Source of the DNA: Hymenobacter cheonanensis | GTDB taxonomy: Bacteria > Bacteroidota > Bacteroidia > Cytophagales > Hymenobacteraceae | Direction: 5' to 3' | Length of the DNA stretch: 64,000 nucleotides | Assembly: GCF_030581075.1 (NCBI RefSeq) | Contig: NZ_JAUQSW010000001.1 | Coordinates: forward strand, 372,001-436,000 | Translations under genes and position numbers: made by a program | The notes under the pieces: generated by a model | Told to the model about the DNA's origin: nothing | Databases searched by the model: none | The model's input: the letters and a program-made list of their open reading frames with translations, nothing else | Shown here: piece after piece, positions 42,648 to 50,498 of the stretch | How the letters are laid out: every line of letters begins with the position of its first letter | Numbering within the stretch: position 1 is the stretch's first letter

Positions 42648-43478
42648 CTACGAAAGCCGGTCCAGGTCATCGAGCGTGCGGCGGCGCGTATCGTCCAAAT
42701 CGTCTTGCAATGCCCGGTCGCGCGTGGTATTTGCGCCGGTGTAGGCGTAGGTTGTCACCTTGAGCGCCCCGCGGGCCCGGAAATAATAGCCCAAATACAG
42801 CACCGGGGCCATCAGCATGCCAACCCCCAGATGGGCGCCCCCCAGCGCGGCCAGCCCGGCCAGCAGCAGCCACGCAATGGCCAGCCCGGCCAGTATTTTG
42901 CCAAAAGCCGTGCGGGCAAATACGCGGGTCGCACCCGGCACCAGGCCACTAGCCGGTGCTGGCGCCGGGGCCTCGGCAGCCGCCTCGGCGGGCCGGGCCT
43001 GTTCGAGGCGGCTAGCCAGCTGCTGAGCCCAGGCGTCGAAGGCCAGCGTACCGGCCGGGGCCGTGCGCAGGCGCTTGCTGAAATTCAGCTCGGCCCCGCC
43101 GTGCAGCATCAGGCAAAGTATCTGGTAATAAGACTGCTGCGGCAGCAGGTAGCCGGCAATGCTGCTCAGCGGAATATCCTGGGCCGGCTGGCCGGGCGCC
43201 ACGGGCAGCACCCGCAGGTGCTCGGGTGCCAGCACCAATTGCACCGCCCGGTAGCCCCGCTGCCAGGCCCAGTAGCCCACCGGCAGCAGCGCCAGCCCCA
43301 GCAGAAAGCCCAGCACGCTGCCTTCGGCAAACGCGCTTAGCAGGCAGATGACGAGCCCGGCCACGGGGGCCAGCGCCATTAGCCAGATGTAGCCGATGCG
43401 CACGGCAAAGGCCTCGGTGGTGGGGCCAGCGGCGGGGCGGGCCGCTTCGGCCGGGGCAGCGGTAGCAAAGTCGTTCAT
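42648..43478 (-). CDS. Array membrane protein M1 (four-helix, hypothetical)
   Basis: The 276-residue protein has two hydrophobic helices near residues 28-70, a soluble middle domain with strands (LVLAPEHLRVLPVAPG, IPLSSIAGYLL, LMLHGGAELNFSKRL; perhaps PH-like) and two more helices near 190-240. The last 100 residues (RVFARTAFGKILAGLAIAWL, LYLGYYFRARGALKV) closely parallel the separate 107-residue protein at 45815, so this module has been duplicated. It lies 58 bases downstream of array member P1 and probably shares its transcript. I recognise no named family. Confidence 0.7.
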   Translation of the reverse strand: MNDFATAAPAEAARPAAGPTTEAFAVRIGYIWLMALAPVAGLVICLLSAFAEGSVLGFLLGLALLPVGYWAWQRGYRAVQLVLAPEHLRVLPVAPGQPAQDIPLSSIAGYLLPQQSYYQILCLMLHGGAELNFSKRLRTAPAGTLAFDAWAQQLASRLEQARPAEAAAEAPAPAPASGLVPGATRVFARTAFGKILAGLAIAWLLLAGLAALGGAHLGVGMLMAPVLYLGYYFRARGALKVTTYAYTGANTTRDRALQDDLDDTRRRTLDDLDRLS

Positions 43479-43536
43479 GGCTCAGAAAAGTAAACAGCGG
43501 AAAGGTGAGTAAAAGAGTGCAGTGTTTTTAGCTGAT

Positions 43537-44574
43537 TCACAAGCGCTTGTAGGCCATGCTGCCGTAGTAGAAGCGCGTGACCTGGCCCGTTTTATCGTCG
43601 GTTTCGATGGGGTAAGACACGCCCTGGGTGGTCTGGCCCTGCGCATCAGTGAGGGTAAGCAGCCAGCCATTCAGGCTCCAGCGGCCGGTGCCGGTGCCGC
43701 TAGCCCCGGCGCGGGCCGTGCCGGCCGCATCGGTGCTGCTGAGCGAGCTGGTGCTGCTGCGGGTGAAGGTGCCATCGGGCCGAAACGTGAGGCCGCTCAC
43801 CACCGCCGTGCTGCCGCCGCCCAGGCTCACCGAGTTGCCGCCCTCGAAGGAGCCGGCTAGCTGCCGGGCGTTGGCGAAGGGCCGCACGGCCAGAAACAGG
43901 CCCATGTCCCAGCCGAAGGTGGTGGCCTGCGGCTCCACGTCGCTAGCATCAGTTTGGCCGTTGGCCCAGCGTATGGTCAGCTTATTGCCGGCCAGGGTGT
44001 AGCTGCCGCGCTGGCCGGGGGGTAGGGCCGCCAGCGCCGTCGCCGAAAACCCGGTCGGGTTCACAAACACCTGCCCGCCCGGCGTGAAGTAGTACGTCGC
44101 CTTTTCGAGCGAGTGCAGGGCCATCAGGTAGCGGCTCATGAAGAACAAGCCCACTGGCCGGCCGCCCGCCACCGAGCCGGCCAAGGGTGCCACCGGCGTC
44201 GCCCCCGCCGCCGGGGCTGCCGGCGCCACCGGGCGCGGTGCAGGCTGGGCGCGAGTTACAACTGGCGCCGCCGCGGTCGTCATTGGGGCCGGGGCCGCCG
44301 GGCCGGTTTTGCTTTGCTGGAGGTACTGGTTGGCCAGGCGCTCGTTCAGCTCGGCCAGTTTGGTGAGGGCCTGCTGTTTGCCATCCAAGTCGCCGGTTCG
44401 GCCGAAGACGGTGTTGGCCTGGTTGTAGGCCGCAATGGCGGCGGGCAGGTTGCCGGCTTTTTCTAGGGTGGCCGCTTTTTGCAGCAGGGCAGCGCCGGTT
44501 TGAGCGTGGGCCGCGCCGGGCCGGGTGGCCAGCACGCCCAGTAGCAGCAGGAGCAATAGGCTAGGGTTTTGCAT
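43537..44574 (-). CDS. Array paralogue P1: secreted, TPR-like N-terminus plus repeat-family domain
   Basis: The 345-residue protein has a signal peptide (about 1-25, ending AHAQ), a helical TPR-like stretch (LLQKAATLEKAG, AAIAAYNQANTVFG), a Pro/Ala linker and the array domain from about residue 130. Family signatures are GGRPVGLFF, ATYYFTPGG, NPTGFSATALAA, LTFRPDGTF, WSLNGWLLTLTDAQG and a final GSMAYKRL. The domain looks all-beta. It is one of five intact copies in 43537-49697, all on the minus strand. Function is unknown; an envelope location follows from the signal. Confidence 0.75.
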   Translation of the reverse strand: MQNPSLLLLLLLGVLATRPGAAHAQTGAALLQKAATLEKAGNLPAAIAAYNQANTVFGRTGDLDGKQQALTKLAELNERLANQYLQQSKTGPAAPAPMTTAAAPVVTRAQPAPRPVAPAAPAAGATPVAPLAGSVAGGRPVGLFFMSRYLMALHSLEKATYYFTPGGQVFVNPTGFSATALAALPPGQRGSYTLAGNKLTIRWANGQTDASDVEPQATTFGWDMGLFLAVRPFANARQLAGSFEGGNSVSLGGGSTAVVSGLTFRPDGTFTRSSTSSLSSTDAAGTARAGASGTGTGRWSLNGWLLTLTDAQGQTTQGVSYPIETDDKTGQVTRFYYGSMAYKRL

Positions 44575-44586
44575 AATGGAGTTTTT

Positions 44587-44826
44587 TTAGGGGGTAGGGC
44601 GCGGCCTGGCGGGGCGCTGGATAGTGGCCGCAGCTTGGAGCAAGTCGGCTGGCCGCCGCTCGGCTTCCCTTTCGCGCAAGTGGTCCTGGCCCGCGTGGTA
44701 GAAGCCTCAGCCTAGCAAGCCGATGCCCGCCATTGCGAGCCCCGCTACCACCAAGACCAGCAGCACCAGGGCGCGGAGCAGCCGAAAAATCCAGTGCCGC
44801 GGAGGCTTAGGTGAAGGGTGTATCAA
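44587..44826 (-). pseudogene. Decayed or interrupted copy of small array membrane protein S
   Basis: From a TTG at 44826, the frame encodes a Pro-rich start, a transmembrane helix (FRLLRALVLLVLVVAGLAM) and then an in-frame TGA at 44707-44709. The same frame continues past it as DHLREREAERRPADLLQ and ends with a Pro-rich tail at TAA 44587. This matches the order of the intact 84-residue protein at 46653, which has a similar helix, YVLRERKAEADSLAAAA and a Pro/Gln tail. So it is probably a broken copy, or a 39-residue truncated product. It lies directly downstream of P2, as the intact copy does for P3. Confidence 0.55.
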
Positions 44827-44851
44827 GAAGGTGGGCGCGGGCTAGCCGCGC

Positions 44852-45583
44852 TTAGTGGCGCGCGTAGGTCATGCCGCTGAAGATGAAGTGCGTTACCTGG
44901 CCGGCGCGGCTACCCACGGGGTAGGCGAAGTCGCGGGTGGCATGGCCCTGGGCATCGATAAGCGTCAGGTACCAGCCCTTAAGCTGCCAGTAGCCGGGCG
45001 GGGCTGAGTTGCACCCGGCTGCGGCGGCGGCCACCGTGTCCAGGCAGCTGCCCGTGTAGGTGCTATCAGCCCGGAAGGTAAACGCCCGGTACACTACCTG
45101 CCGATACGTTTGGAACGCGTAGGCCGAGTCGTGCCCCACGAAGGTGCCTACCAGCTGGCTAGGGCTTTGGAACGGCCCCGCGGCCACCGCCAGGCGATTC
45201 CGGCCCCAGCTAAAGCCAGCAGGCAGCCGGCTTACGTTGCCGCTGTCAACATCAAAGTAGTTGGGGGGGCTGATGAGCCAGTCAATGCTGAGTTTGCTGC
45301 CCGTTATGCGGAAGTTGCCACGGCGTTCGTAAGCTGTATCGAGCGCGGCCTTGCTCAGGCCCCACGGGTTTTTGTAGGCCACGCCAGTGGGGCTGAAATA
45401 GTAGCGGGCCGTGGCGCCCGGCTTCGTCTTTACCAGAAACAGTCCCACCGGCTTGCCGCCCACTAGGTGGCCCGCCTCCGGCGGGTCGCCCTCGCCCCAC
45501 GAGCAGCCCACCAGCAGCAGGCTCAGCCCCCAGGCACAAGCGCCCCAGCCTATCAGTCGGCGCGGCAGAAAAGTGATTTTCAT
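44852..45583 (-). CDS. Array paralogue P2: lipoprotein
   Basis: The 243-residue lipoprotein (lipobox LLVGC, Cys27) consists almost entirely of the array domain: GHLVGGKPVGLF, ARYYFSPTGVAYKNPWGLSKAAL, SWGRNRLAVAAGPFQSPSQL, FRADSTYTGSC, YWQLKGWYLTLIDAQGHATR and FSGMTYARH. It lacks the TPR-like N-terminal part found in P1 and P3. Immediately upstream lies a remnant of exactly that TPR-like part (45600-45784), suggesting the lipoprotein form may have replaced it. A broken copy of the small membrane gene follows. Confidence 0.75.
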   Translation of the reverse strand: MKITFLPRRLIGWGACAWGLSLLLVGCSWGEGDPPEAGHLVGGKPVGLFLVKTKPGATARYYFSPTGVAYKNPWGLSKAALDTAYERRGNFRITGSKLSIDWLISPPNYFDVDSGNVSRLPAGFSWGRNRLAVAAGPFQSPSQLVGTFVGHDSAYAFQTYRQVVYRAFTFRADSTYTGSCLDTVAAAAAGCNSAPPGYWQLKGWYLTLIDAQGHATRDFAYPVGSRAGQVTHFIFSGMTYARH

Positions 45584-45599
45584 GGCCCTTTGCTACCTG

Positions 45600-45784
45600 A
45601 TTAGACATTGCTGAAAGACCTGGGCCGAAGGTGCGGCTAGCCCGATTGTAAGCCGCCCAGGCAGCCTCAATCTGATGGACGCGGTGCAGCGCTTCGGCTT
45701 TTTGCAGCCGCGCCGCGCCGCTTGGGGCGCGGGCCGGGCCCGCCAGGCCAGTGCGCCGCCCGCGAGCCGAAGCAACGGTTTCAT
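45600..45784 (-). pseudogene. Remnant of TPR-like N-terminal region of array family
   Basis: An ATG at 45784 opens a short signal-like segment. After a frame change, 45707-45624 encodes LQKAEALHRVHQIEA then AAYNRASRTFG, which parallels LLQKAATLEKAG then AAYNQANTVFG in P1. No array domain follows in frame; instead P2 begins at 45583. I read this as the 5' end of a lost sixth or seventh family member. Confidence 0.5.
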
Positions 45785-45814
45785 TGCCAAACGACTAAGC
45801 TAGCCAGCTGATAA

Positions 45815-46138
45815 TCAGTCCCCGTCTCGCTCATTGTCGCGCACGGCCGCTAGGCCCGTCAGCACCTTTGTTTCCATTTTCAGCATACCACGGGCCCAGA
45901 AAAAGTAGCCCAGATAGAGCAGCGATGCCAGCAGCAATAGCCGGCCCGAAAAGCCGCCCCCGCCCGCCAGCGACAGCGCGCCCAGCAGCAGCCCCAGGCC
46001 CGCCAGCACGGCCAGCAGCACGCCCCCAGTGCGGCGGGCAAAACGCTGCGCGCGCGGCGGCGGCGTGTGGGCAACGGTGGGCCCAGTACCGGGCACCGGG
46101 CTAGCCGCCTGGGAGGTAGTAGAAGAAGGCGTTTTCAT
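45815..46138 (-). CDS. Array membrane protein M2 (two-helix paralogue of M1 C-terminus)
   Basis: The 107-residue protein has a Pro/Thr-rich N terminus, two transmembrane helices (VLLAVLAGLGLLLGAL and a second ending LYLGYFFWARGMLK) and the tail TKVLTGLAAVRDNERDGD. From residue 30 it parallels residues 180-270 of M1 at 42648, including FAR, LYLGY.F.ARG.LK and TG...RD. It lies downstream of the decayed family copy at 46240, matching the P1-M1 order. Confidence 0.65.
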   Translation of the reverse strand: MKTPSSTTSQAASPVPGTGPTVAHTPPPRAQRFARRTGGVLLAVLAGLGLLLGALSLAGGGGFSGRLLLLASLLYLGYFFWARGMLKMETKVLTGLAAVRDNERDGD

Positions 46139-46239
46139 AAAAAAGTACTGAGTTGGAAGGGTGAAGTTTTAGTTGAATCAGGTATTCACCAGCTACTTAG
46201 CGCCGGCCAGCTGGGTGCCAGGTTCGGGCTGCTGCACCT

Positions 46240-46385
46240 ATGTGGTGCGCGCAAGCCCCGTGGTTGAAATCGAAAAGCGTCACCGCGTGGCCCGTGCCTA
46301 CGGGGCAAGCAATGCGCTAGAAACCAAGGCATTATTTCAGCAGGCGGAAGCTGTCCGGCCTGCTTTTCGTGCCGAAGAATAACCC
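46240..46385 (-). pseudogene. Remnant of an array-family paralogue
   Basis: At 46385-46362 the minus strand encodes GLFFGTKS, identical to the GLFFGTK of P3. A stop follows shortly. At 46312-46262 it encodes IACPVGTGHAVTLFDFN, parallel to the C-terminal AYPVGTGSQVSLFNFN of P5. The domain between these ends is missing, so the copy has a large internal deletion plus stops. It lies where an intact family member would be expected before M2. Confidence 0.6.
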
Positions 46386-46389
46386 TGCG

Positions 46390-46503
46390 TCACGGGCTAG
46401 CATGTCTTGTCATATAAACGTCCATAACTATTCCAAACAGCAGCACCAGCCCACAAACCAGAATGGCGAAGCTCAGCAGCATTATTTTCAGGCGGTTGCT
46501 CAT
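46390..46503 (-). CDS. Possible 37-residue membrane protein in the array
   Basis: The ORF starts MSNRLKIMLLSFAILVCGLV and ends MTRHASP, with one clear transmembrane helix and positive charges before it. It is too short for usual gene callers. It resembles in size and layout the other small membrane proteins of this array but is not clearly homologous. It ends just upstream of the remnant at 46385. Confidence 0.45.
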   Translation of the reverse strand: MSNRLKIMLLSFAILVCGLVLLFGIVMDVYMTRHASP

Positions 46504-46652
46504 CGGGCAGGCGGGAAAATGGGGGGTAGCAGTCATCGTGAGCCAGCGTAGGCACCAAGCAGCAGGTTAAAGGCAAACAACTAGCAGCTGTGCTATACTT
46601 ACTTGTTAAGCAGCACATTAGGCAGCAGCTCCCTGCGCTCGGGATGCCCCGG

Positions 46653-46907
46653 CTACTGCTGCTGAGGTGGCGGGGCGGGGCTAGGCGGGTGGGCCAGGGC
46701 AGCAGCAGCCAGGGAGTCTGCCTCGGCTTTCCGCTCACGCAGTACATAATCGGGAACGGAGCTGTCCATGTTCACGACGTTGGCGGCTACCTGCACCATT
46801 ATTATCACCAGCAGTACCCCTAGGCTGACTAATAATACTTTTAATACCCGGCTGAGCTGGCGCACCATCCGGCTCGGGGGGGCGGGGGGCGGGCTATTGT
46901 CGCTCAT
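46653..46907 (-). CDS. Small array membrane protein S (84 residues)
   Basis: The protein has a Pro-rich cytoplasmic start, one transmembrane helix (VLKVLLVSLGVLLVIIMVQV), a charged helix (YVLRERKAEADSLAAAA) and a Pro/Gln tail. The start codon lies inside P3: ATG at 46907 overlaps the last 14 bases of P3, so the two are translationally coupled. A broken paralogue follows P2 at 44587. A P-family protein plus S therefore seems to be a two-gene unit. Confidence 0.65.
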   Translation of the reverse strand: MSDNSPPPAPPSRMVRQLSRVLKVLLVSLGVLLVIIMVQVAANVVNMDSSVPDYVLRERKAEADSLAAAALAHPPSPAPPPQQQ

Positions 46908-47877
46908 AAGCCATGCCGTTGAAGTTGAACAGGGTCACCTTGCTGTCTTTACCCACCGGGTAGGCAATGCCGCGGGTAGTGCGGCCCTGCGCGTCGGTCA
47001 GGGTCAGGTACCAGCCGTTGAGGCTCCAGTGGCCGGCCTGCTGCGATGTGCCCCCCGTTTCGGCTACGCCGCCCGCGGTGGCGGTCGTCACCGTGGCCAC
47101 GCCGCTGCCCTGGTAGGTGCCGTCGGCCCGGAAGGTGAGCGTGCTCGACACCACGGCCTGCCCCACGGCCGAGGCAAACGTACTGGTGCCCCCCTCAAAC
47201 GTACCCACCAGCTGGCTGGGGCTTTTGAAAGGCCCCACGGCCGAGAAGATGCTGCCCAGGCTCCAGCCAAAGCCGTTGGTCAGTGGGCTCATAGCGGCTG
47301 TTTCCGCCTTGCGGTCGCCGGGCCAGGCAATGGATAGCGTCTTGCCCGCCACCGAGTAGGGGCCCTTCGACCTGGCGGGCGTGGCAGCCAGCGCGGCGGG
47401 GCTCAGACCGGGCGGGTTTTCGTAAGCAATGCCATCGGGGCCGAAGTAATAAGTCATGGTGATAAAGTGCCCCAGCACCGTCTTAGTGCCAAAAAACAGG
47501 CCCACCGGCTTGCTACCCACCAAGTGCCCCGCTACCGGGGCCGGGCCAGCTGGCGCCGCTGCCACCGGGCCGGCCGGGCGTGCCGCCACCGCCGCTGGCC
47601 GAGGCGCCGCTACGCCCGCGGCCCCGCCGCTCACCGCTGCTTTGCCGGCCAGCGCCGCCTTCATACCATCCGAGTCGTCTACGCTCGTGTAGGCGGCGTA
47701 GGCCTGCTGGTAGGCGGCAGCGGCCCCGGCTTTGTCGCCGGCGGCTTGCAGCTTCTGGGCCTGTTGCATCCAGGTGGCGCCGGGGGGACCCTGGTAGGCG
47801 AGCTGGGCCTGGCTGCGGCCGGGCCACAGCAGCGTGCCGCTCCAGAGCAGCATGAGAAGCAAACGGGGGGTAGCCAT
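46894..47877 (-). CDS. Array paralogue P3: secreted, TPR-like N-terminus plus repeat-family domain
   Basis: The 327-residue protein starts MATPRLLLMLLWSG with a signal ending near RSQAQ, then a TPR-like pair of helices (AQKLQAAGDKAGAAAAYQQA, with DDSDGMKAAL), a Pro/Ala linker and the array domain: GHLVGSKPVGLFFGTK, MTYYFGPDGIAYENPPG, AVGPFKSPSQLVGTFEGG, LTFRADGTYQGSGVATV, WSLNGWYLTLTDAQGRTTR, FNFNGMAYERQ. It is closest to P5 in the domain and to P1 in architecture. I chose 47877 over 47910 because the signal peptide begins there. Its 3' end overlaps the gene for S. Confidence 0.75.
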   Translation of the reverse strand: MATPRLLLMLLWSGTLLWPGRSQAQLAYQGPPGATWMQQAQKLQAAGDKAGAAAAYQQAYAAYTSVDDSDGMKAALAGKAAVSGGAAGVAAPRPAAVAARPAGPVAAAPAGPAPVAGHLVGSKPVGLFFGTKTVLGHFITMTYYFGPDGIAYENPPGLSPAALAATPARSKGPYSVAGKTLSIAWPGDRKAETAAMSPLTNGFGWSLGSIFSAVGPFKSPSQLVGTFEGGTSTFASAVGQAVVSSTLTFRADGTYQGSGVATVTTATAGGVAETGGTSQQAGHWSLNGWYLTLTDAQGRTTRGIAYPVGKDSKVTLFNFNGMAYERQ

Positions 47878-47922
47878 GAGAGTCTTGCAGGAAGGAAGTG
47901 GGGGTAGCAAGCAGGCTTAAGG

Positions 47923-48681
47923 CTAATCGGTGGCCTTGTAGGAAGTGCCGTTGAAGCGAAACCTCAAGGTCTTGTCCGTTTTTTCGTCCCAATCGGTGCG
48001 GAAGGCCACGCCGCGCGTGGTACCTTGGGCATCGGTCAGGGTCAGGTACCAGCCGTTGAGCGTCCAGTGACCCGTCTGGTTAGAAGCCGAGGCGGCGTCG
48101 GTGGTTTTGCCGCCGTTGGTTTCGAGGTGAGCAGCGGCGTAGAGGTCGCGGGTAAACGTGCCGTTGGGCAGGAAGTGGAGCGTGCGGTAAAGGGAGAGCG
48201 TGTTGGCATCGGTGGCGATGGCATCGTTGTGCCCCTCGAAGGAGCCGTTAAGCTGCTGGGCGCTGGCAAAGGGGCCCACGCAGATAAACGAGCCATCCCA
48301 TTCGAAACCCGTGGGGTCGAAGCGGTAGTTGCGGGTTTGGGGCGCGCGGCCATCCCATTTCACGGTCATCTGCGCGCCGTTTATCGCAAATGCACCGCGC
48401 CACTGGGGGTCTACCGCCGCTAGGCTCGCCGCCGTGAAGCTGGCCGGATTGCGGTAGACCCGTCCATCGGGGGTGAAGTAGTAAACGTCCTGCCGGTTGA
48501 AGACGTCCATGAAGAAAAATAAGCCTTGGGGCTTGCCCCCGACCAGCCGGCCCGGCAGCGGCGCGCCGGGCGCGCCGCTGCCCGCCTCGGCCGAGCAGGC
48601 CAGCAGGCCCAGTAGCAACGTGAGGCAGCCCCAGACCCGCCAGCGAAGTAAGCCCGGATGTGCCATAGAAGTGAGTGACAT
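47923..48681 (-). CDS. Array paralogue P4: lipoprotein
   Basis: The protein has 252 residues (or 247 if it starts at the second Met, 48666), with lipobox GLLAC. The array domain is complete: GRLVGGKPQGLFFF, VYYFTPDGRVYRNPASF, GSFEGHNDA, LHFLPNGTFTRDLY, HWTLNGWYLTLTDAQGTTR and FRFNGTSYKATD. It is the most divergent copy: the insert after the GTF turn is Ala/Thr rich and the C terminus differs. No small membrane gene separates it from P3. Confidence 0.72.
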   Translation of the reverse strand: MSLTSMAHPGLLRWRVWGCLTLLLGLLACSAEAGSGAPGAPLPGRLVGGKPQGLFFFMDVFNRQDVYYFTPDGRVYRNPASFTAASLAAVDPQWRGAFAINGAQMTVKWDGRAPQTRNYRFDPTGFEWDGSFICVGPFASAQQLNGSFEGHNDAIATDANTLSLYRTLHFLPNGTFTRDLYAAAHLETNGGKTTDAASASNQTGHWTLNGWYLTLTDAQGTTRGVAFRTDWDEKTDKTLRFRFNGTSYKATD

Positions 48682-48923
48682 GGGAGTGAGATAAAAATGG
48701 GTAATTACTGCGCCTTCTACCGCTTACAGACACTGTGTCAGCAGTAAAACCGCCCGACCGGCCTAGCTCGGTTGTTTGCTTCGGCCGGCGGCGGGCCGGC
48801 CGGATTACCCCTGCCTGGCACGCCGCTGGCCCCCTAGTCCGCCCCCGGAGCAGCCGGCGGCGGTAGGCCAAAAGGTTGTTTTCATAGCTTTTAGAGGATG
48901 GGGAGGCGGTGCCACTGGGCGAC

Positions 48924-49697
48924 CTACTGGCGCTCGTAGGCCATGCCGTTGAAGTTGAACAGGCTCACCTGGCTCCCCGTGCCCACCGGGTAGGCCACGT
49001 CGCGCACCACGTGGCCCTGCGCATCAGTGAGGGTAAGGAACCAGTCATTCAGCTGCCAGCGGCCAGCTTGCTGCGACGAGCCGCCGGTTTCGGCAGCGCT
49101 GCTCGCGGTGGCGGTCGTCACCGTGGCCACGCCGCTGCCGGTGTAGGTGCCGTCGGGCTTGAAGGTGAGGGTTTTGGATACCGTTGACTGGCCCATGGCC
49201 GAGGCGTAGGTGCTGGTGCCGCCCTCAAACGTGCCCACTAGCTGGCTGGCATCCTGGAAAGGCCCCACGGCCGAGAAAATGCTGCCCCCGCTCCAGCTGA
49301 AGCCGTTGTCCAGCGGCAGCATCTCGTCAGTTTCGGGCTTGTCGTAGCCCGTCCAGGCAATCGAGAGCGTCTTGCCCGATACGGAGTAGGGGCCCTTGCT
49401 CTTGGCGGGGGTAGCGGCCAGCTCGGCCGTGCTCAGGCCCACCGGGTTTTCGTAGGCTACGCCCTCGGGGCTGAAGTAATACGTCATCGTGCGGAAGTTG
49501 CCCAGCACGCTTTTCGTCACGAAGAATAAGCCCACCGGCTTGTCATCCACTAGGTGCCCGGCCACCGGCGCACCATCGGCGGCGGTAGCCGCGCTGCCCT
49601 GGCCGCACCCGGCCAGCAACAGCAGCAGGCCCAGCAACAGCAGCCACACGCACCCGAACAAGGTGCAGAAAATCGATTTCAACGTTTTAGCAGCCAT
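48924..49697 (-). CDS. Array paralogue P5: lipoprotein
   Basis: The 257-residue lipoprotein (LLLAGC, Cys31, after a long hydrophobic signal) has the domain GHLVDDKPVGLFFVTKS, MTYYFSPEGVAYENPVGLS, AVGPFQDASQLVGTFEGG, LTFKPDGTYTGSGVATV, WQLNDWFLTLTDAQGHVVR and FNFNGMAYERQ. Over the domain it is very close to P3, including the identical last residues, which suggests a recent duplication or gene conversion. It is the first gene of the tandem series; the gap of 242 bases before P4 holds no gene I can support. Confidence 0.75.
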   Translation of the reverse strand: MAAKTLKSIFCTLFGCVWLLLLGLLLLLAGCGQGSAATAADGAPVAGHLVDDKPVGLFFVTKSVLGNFRTMTYYFSPEGVAYENPVGLSTAELAATPAKSKGPYSVSGKTLSIAWTGYDKPETDEMLPLDNGFSWSGGSIFSAVGPFQDASQLVGTFEGGTSTYASAMGQSTVSKTLTFKPDGTYTGSGVATVTTATASSAAETGGSSQQAGRWQLNDWFLTLTDAQGHVVRDVAYPVGTGSQVSLFNFNGMAYERQ

Positions 49698-49718
49698 TAG
49701 CTTGCGCGCTAAAACACG

Positions 49719-50270
49719 TTAGCGCACCACCAGCGCGCCCTTGCCGCTGGTGGGCACGCGCCGCTGCCCGGCAGCCAGCGTGCCGTAGTTGCTGCCGAAA
49801 GCGAAGCCGGGCGTATTGCTGCTCAGCCCGGTGAGGTTGCCACCCCCCGAGGCCACCAGGTTGCCCCCGCCCGAGGCCACCAGATTGCCGCCTCCGGAGG
49901 CCACCAGGTTGCCGCCCCCCGAGGCCACCAGGTTGCCGCTGGCATCGAGCACCGACACCGCAAAAATCTGGTTGCCCTGGGCCACGGCCATTACCATATT
50001 GCTGCCCAGCGGCGCCACGCCCACGCGCAAGCCGCTCTGCTGCACTTGCTTGATGTAGCCCAGCAGTTCGTCGCGGCTGCCCCAGGTGCCGTTGTTGTAG
50101 AGGTGAATATTGCACTCGCCGGCTTCGCCCTGGCCCACGGGCCGGCGGTTGTATACCTGCTGGTAAATGTCATTTATCCACGGGTCGCGGCACTGGGCGG
50201 CGGCATGCAAGACGCCACTCAGGCACAGGCTGAGCACGAGCAGTAGAACACGGGGGGTAGGCGTACGCAT
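49719..50270 (-). CDS. Secreted hypothetical protein with GNLVASGG tandem repeats
   Basis: The 183-residue protein has a signal peptide (about 1-26, ending HAAAQ) and a conserved-looking core with two Cys (CRDPWINDIYQQVYNRRP and ECNIHLYNNGTWGSRDELLGYI). An 8-residue unit, GNLVASGG, repeated four times follows, then a Gly-rich tail. The start at 50270 begins the signal. It lies 21 bases upstream of P5 in the same direction and may be co-transcribed with the array. I recognise no family. Confidence 0.65.
   Translation of the reverse strand: MRTPTPRVLLLVLSLCLSGVLHAAAQCRDPWINDIYQQVYNRRPVGQGEAGECNIHLYNNGTWGSRDELLGYIKQVQQSGLRVGVAPLGSNMVMAVAQGNQIFAVSVLDASGNLVASGGGNLVASGGGNLVASGGGNLVASGGGNLTGLSSNTPGFAFGSNYGTLAAGQRRVPTSGKGALVVR
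49837..49932. repeat. Four 24-bp tandem repeats (GNLVASGG codons)
   Basis: Copies start at 49837, 49861, 49885 and 49909 and share GAGGCCACCAG with small changes at third positions. A partial fifth starts at 49933. Length change would alter the protein in steps of eight residues. Confidence 0.9.
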
Positions 50271-50498
50271 AAGGTGAGGGGGGTAGGAAGGGAGAAAGAA
50301 GCACTCAGGCAGCAGCATTTTTTATTACTCTTACCTGCTGAGCTAAAGTAGCTTACCCCATTGCGACGCGATAAAAAAGTATAGCAAGCCCCCTTAAAAG
50401 TCGGTGAAGCGCCTACCTGGTCGGCGAAGGCCGCCAGGAGGCTTGGTGAAGCGCCGGGCTGGCTCTACCTTGCGGCCTGCCACTTGCCCCGCATCGCC

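Noticed and set aside
46173..46382. A 69-residue plus-strand ORF in the array
   Set aside because: It is opposite the family remnant on the minus strand, which shows clear similarity to P3 and P5.
49837..49932. CRISPR-like array
   Set aside because: The units are contiguous 24-base in-frame codon repeats with no spacers and no cas genes.
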